NCBI GenBank assembly: GCA_017468205.1
Contig: JAFUJK010000089.1
Span: forward strand, 1-34,918
DNA: 34,918 nt
Direction: 5' to 3'
From: Clostridia bacterium
GTDB lineage: Bacteria > Bacillota > Clostridia > Christensenellales > UBA1242
The stretch's first letter is position 1, and the number at the start of each line of letters is the position of its first letter. The position numbers were made by a program, and so were the translations under genes. This document shows, piece after piece, positions 33,701-34,918 of the stretch. Below the pieces are notes generated by a model that saw nothing but the letters and a program-made list of their open reading frames with translations, searched no databases and was not told the DNA's origin.

Positions 33701-34918
33701 AAGAGTACGTATGGATATTTGACAAGTTATGAAAGTAGTTATGTCGAGATTTATAAACTTGATGTGCCAACACTTGATGTTGATAATGGTGTGGTAAGAT
33801 GGACGAATGTGTCAAGCAACCTTGGTGGTGTTGCTACTGCTGTTAGAAATTATTTATTGTCAGTATCTTGTGATGCTGGTACACAGGAAATCACAGTTTC
33901 CGACTTTACAAGCAGTGCGCTTGATGCCTTGCCTTCAACTTTCTATAATAAACAATTAAGTATTCGTATCAAGGCTATGAGTTCGTGGAGTAGGGTGTTT
34001 GATAGTGAGATGAGTGCGATTTTTGTTCGTCCATCGACAAGTTCGGAATACTCAAACGAAATTCATATCGTGCAAAAGCAACCAAAAATTTTAATTGATA
34101 CGGAAACATCAACCAACTATATTTCGATTGATGGCAGAACTGTATCGTGGCTTGATGCTAACACAGATAATCGTAGTTACTCGCTTCAATTGTATAAGAA
34201 AGATGCTGTAAATGGTACAAACTTGTTTGCTCTTGGGAGTACAAGCGAAACAAGGTTTGAAATAGCCGATGTAACTGGCGGAAATTACTTCTTAAAGGTT
34301 TTGAGAAAGGGCTATGTATCCGAACAAATAGGACAAGATTATACATTGTCTTATCGTAGACTTGATAGTGCTTATTCTGATAATATTTACATCTATCGCT
34401 TCTATAAACCTATAAACCTTGATTTGACCCGTACTAATGATGGTAATCCGATATTAAAGTGGTCAACAGGAACTGCAACAGATAATGATATGCTTCGTTT
34501 TAAGATTGAAATTACCTATGTTGCAGATGGTGGCGAAGCGGAAATTTCAAGCTACTATGTTCCTTATAATATTAAGGAATTAGACCTCAAAAATGGCGTG
34601 GTTTATGATGAAGAGGGTAATGAAACAACGATTAGAGATTATGGTGCTGGAATGTTGTCTATTACAATTCAGGCAGTATCAGCATTAAATCCTGATGGAA
34701 CTAGACTTTCTAAATATATCAACAGCGCTGGAAACCTTGTGCACCTTATGGATAGTCAAATTAGTATGGCTTGTATTGCGTATATCTACAAGGCTCCTGA
34801 TGTAACATTTGAGGAAGGCTTGATTAATCTTAACAAGTCAACATCAAACGTGCTTGATAAAGGTACACAACTTATATTTACTCCTTTGATTTACGATGAA
34901 AGCACTGAAACATACTCG
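30740..34918 (+). CDS. Very large Ig/fibronectin-like lipoprotein, 5' part
   Basis: The frame opens at ATG 30740 (GAGAGG six bases upstream) and is still open at the right edge (1393 codons seen), so the gene is truncated by the window. The signal peptide ends in CFAACG, an imperfect lipobox with Cys22 as likely lipidation site. A Big_2-type Ig domain lies at about 35-125 (SAVESQS-like start, then GDKNVVEVDEDGVITAKGVGETLVTV). It is followed by many fibronectin-III-like modules, each opening with a Pro-x-Asn/Asp-V/L turn and an xLxW strand (TPQNVRIENGEIKWD, ATNVTVRDTTLYWS, TPTNFIVSEGRLIWN, VPTLDVDNGVVRWT). This is an extracellular scaffold or adhesin. An extended -10 (TGT then TAAAAT, 30701-30706) lies upstream. 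No stop was seen in the stretches I translated; I did not translate the whole. Confidence 0.8.
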   Translation, partial: MQIKKLLMAVLVVMLAPLCFAACGEDFDPNTYVSVGWIEVGEDSRQISMAVESQSTFKINYSVVPSNATDLRVTFTSGDKNVVEVDEDGVITAKGVGETLVTVRSVANETAYATVRVVVSARRQKLSAPTNVIYDATSGKVAWTPVSVANSSYVPSYKVKMLIDGVEKIETVSTASYDGVQKGKVYELSVCAVGNSAMYDTSEYSTAISFAQLDAPNDVEIVTSTKERSFERVYQIRFKLSNLTDSIEDYEVDIKNLTSGALSKYDQDLWNLALNPAMVTYNDGYCYVTIPEELSRATFGVRFKVKADETANYYASSYSTAIQFSRLTAPDNLSMSQNANSQILTWSSVRYATGYKLLFDYELLSGSTLSVTHIVSADSENPTSFDIAQLEGKPAENEYSDFYAYIYAIGSDDVVAGVRYLDSARSVAPATKQLAMVNWVMFEKDTAKSTYHITWSAVDHAKTYVVYVSPTTEGESSDEITEYDRRVYVGSGLRTDSDGNVLDGLGCDIGFTQTIVLNGSTVPVWTVGYNNIKIIAYPGDAPTEGTSSENVAGYIESKTYVHNESFIKLATPTNFIVSEGRLIWNSVDYVGTYQVNFNNGKTPAKVTPRGVAVEEYSPSEPKTGESGSLDSGDMPVAGQAYSVTLRATNEGIAYIDSDDTPAITAIRYAASSEIKVVDGNLTWSRVDIAGNPISAEWFEVQIKRDGVVIDTFQTNLSVSITERLDLIEGENREFEFSVRAINTSTAGTYPYINGWWSESKSVNTYQLPTPQNVRIENGEIKWDAFSDDKIAAGHSGIRFVLMVGSQKYGVSGNPILTINSTSAIIPGLSANSTIYNIKMQTVIDSDSAGSYGITVGPDTYIINSGYTETFRVSQLSLATNVTVRDTTLYWSASNIDLNRYRVELYKVNVDATGTVRSRAEEPSMVAVVEPADRVNPSWNFGLDFGITTTSVDQGGTVVEITDFIFGSGAYQFVVFAVGSESFSAQNDKSTYGYLTSYESSYVEIYKLDVPTLDVDNGVVRWTNVSSNLGGVATAVRNYLLSVSCDAGTQEITVSDFTSSALDALPSTFYNKQLSIRIKAMSSWSRVFDSEMSAIFVRPSTSSEYSNEIHIVQKQPKILIDTETSTNYISIDGRTVSWLDANTDNRSYSLQLYKKDAVNGTNLFALGSTSETRFEIADVTGGNYFLKVLRKGYVSEQIGQDYTLSYRRLDSAYSDNIYIYRFYKPINLDLTRTNDGNPILKWSTGTATDNDMLRFKIEITYVADGGEAEISSYYVPYNIKELDLKNGVVYDEEGNETTIRDYGAGMLSITIQAVSALNPDGTRLSKYINSAGNLVHLMDSQISMACIAYIYKAPDVTFEEGLINLNKSTSNVLDKGTQLIFTPLIYDESTETYS

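Noticed and set aside
1..34918. CRISPR arrays, insertion sequences, rRNA genes
   Set aside because: No regularly spaced repeats of 25-40 bp, no transposase-like product and no rRNA segment was seen on either strand.

Overview
The window looks like a piece of chromosome from an AT-rich, low-GC Gram-positive bacterium (Bacillota, probably a Clostridia-type lineage). This rests on gene order and signals visible here: a glmU-like gene followed by pth and mfd, a tmk-holB-ricT-rsmI run (both orders familiar from Bacillota), an alpha2-type glycyl-tRNA synthetase, NrdR, DegV, lipoprotein signal peptides, AGGAGG-type ribosome binding sites and clean TTGACA/TATAAT promoters. TGA is used as stop, so the standard bacterial code applies. 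Genus cannot be read from the sequence.

Layout. 1-2711 is the 3' end of a large repetitive surface protein. 2869-3543 (minus) is a peroxiredoxin, divergent from glyQS (3721-5121). Single-gene units follow: degV, helD, nrdR, then the ferrous-iron operon feoA-feoB and a helical protein of unknown function. At 11916-13451 sits a compact AT-rich island: a three-gene minus-strand operon of XRE-type helix-turn-helix proteins (two with duplicated domains, one with the DNA-reading part missing), divergent from two tiny genes whose products resemble each other. A PAP2 phosphatase (minus) and an M14 carboxypeptidase follow. Then come two housekeeping runs: tadA, a reduced GlmU-like gene, pth and mfd, then a parvulin-like lipoprotein; and tmk-holB-ricT-rsmI.

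From 25.7 kb the content becomes accessory: a 49-residue small protein, a small lipoprotein, then a two-gene operon (26824-28471) of an Avd-like four-helix-bundle protein and a reverse transcriptase with the IGxxxSQ and YMDD motifs of diversity-generating retroelements (DGRs). No template repeat or variable repeat could be found in the window. After that come a cell-wall amidase-like protein with two peptidoglycan-binding domains, a membrane protein, tRNA-Arg(CCT), and the 5' part (1393 codons, still open) of a very large Ig/fibronectin-like lipoprotein.

The most interesting items are the apparently template-less Avd-RT operon with its A-rich 3' transcript tail, the HTH/small-paralog island, the degenerate GlmU-like protein in the glmU position, and the amidase with an apparently lost zinc ligand.
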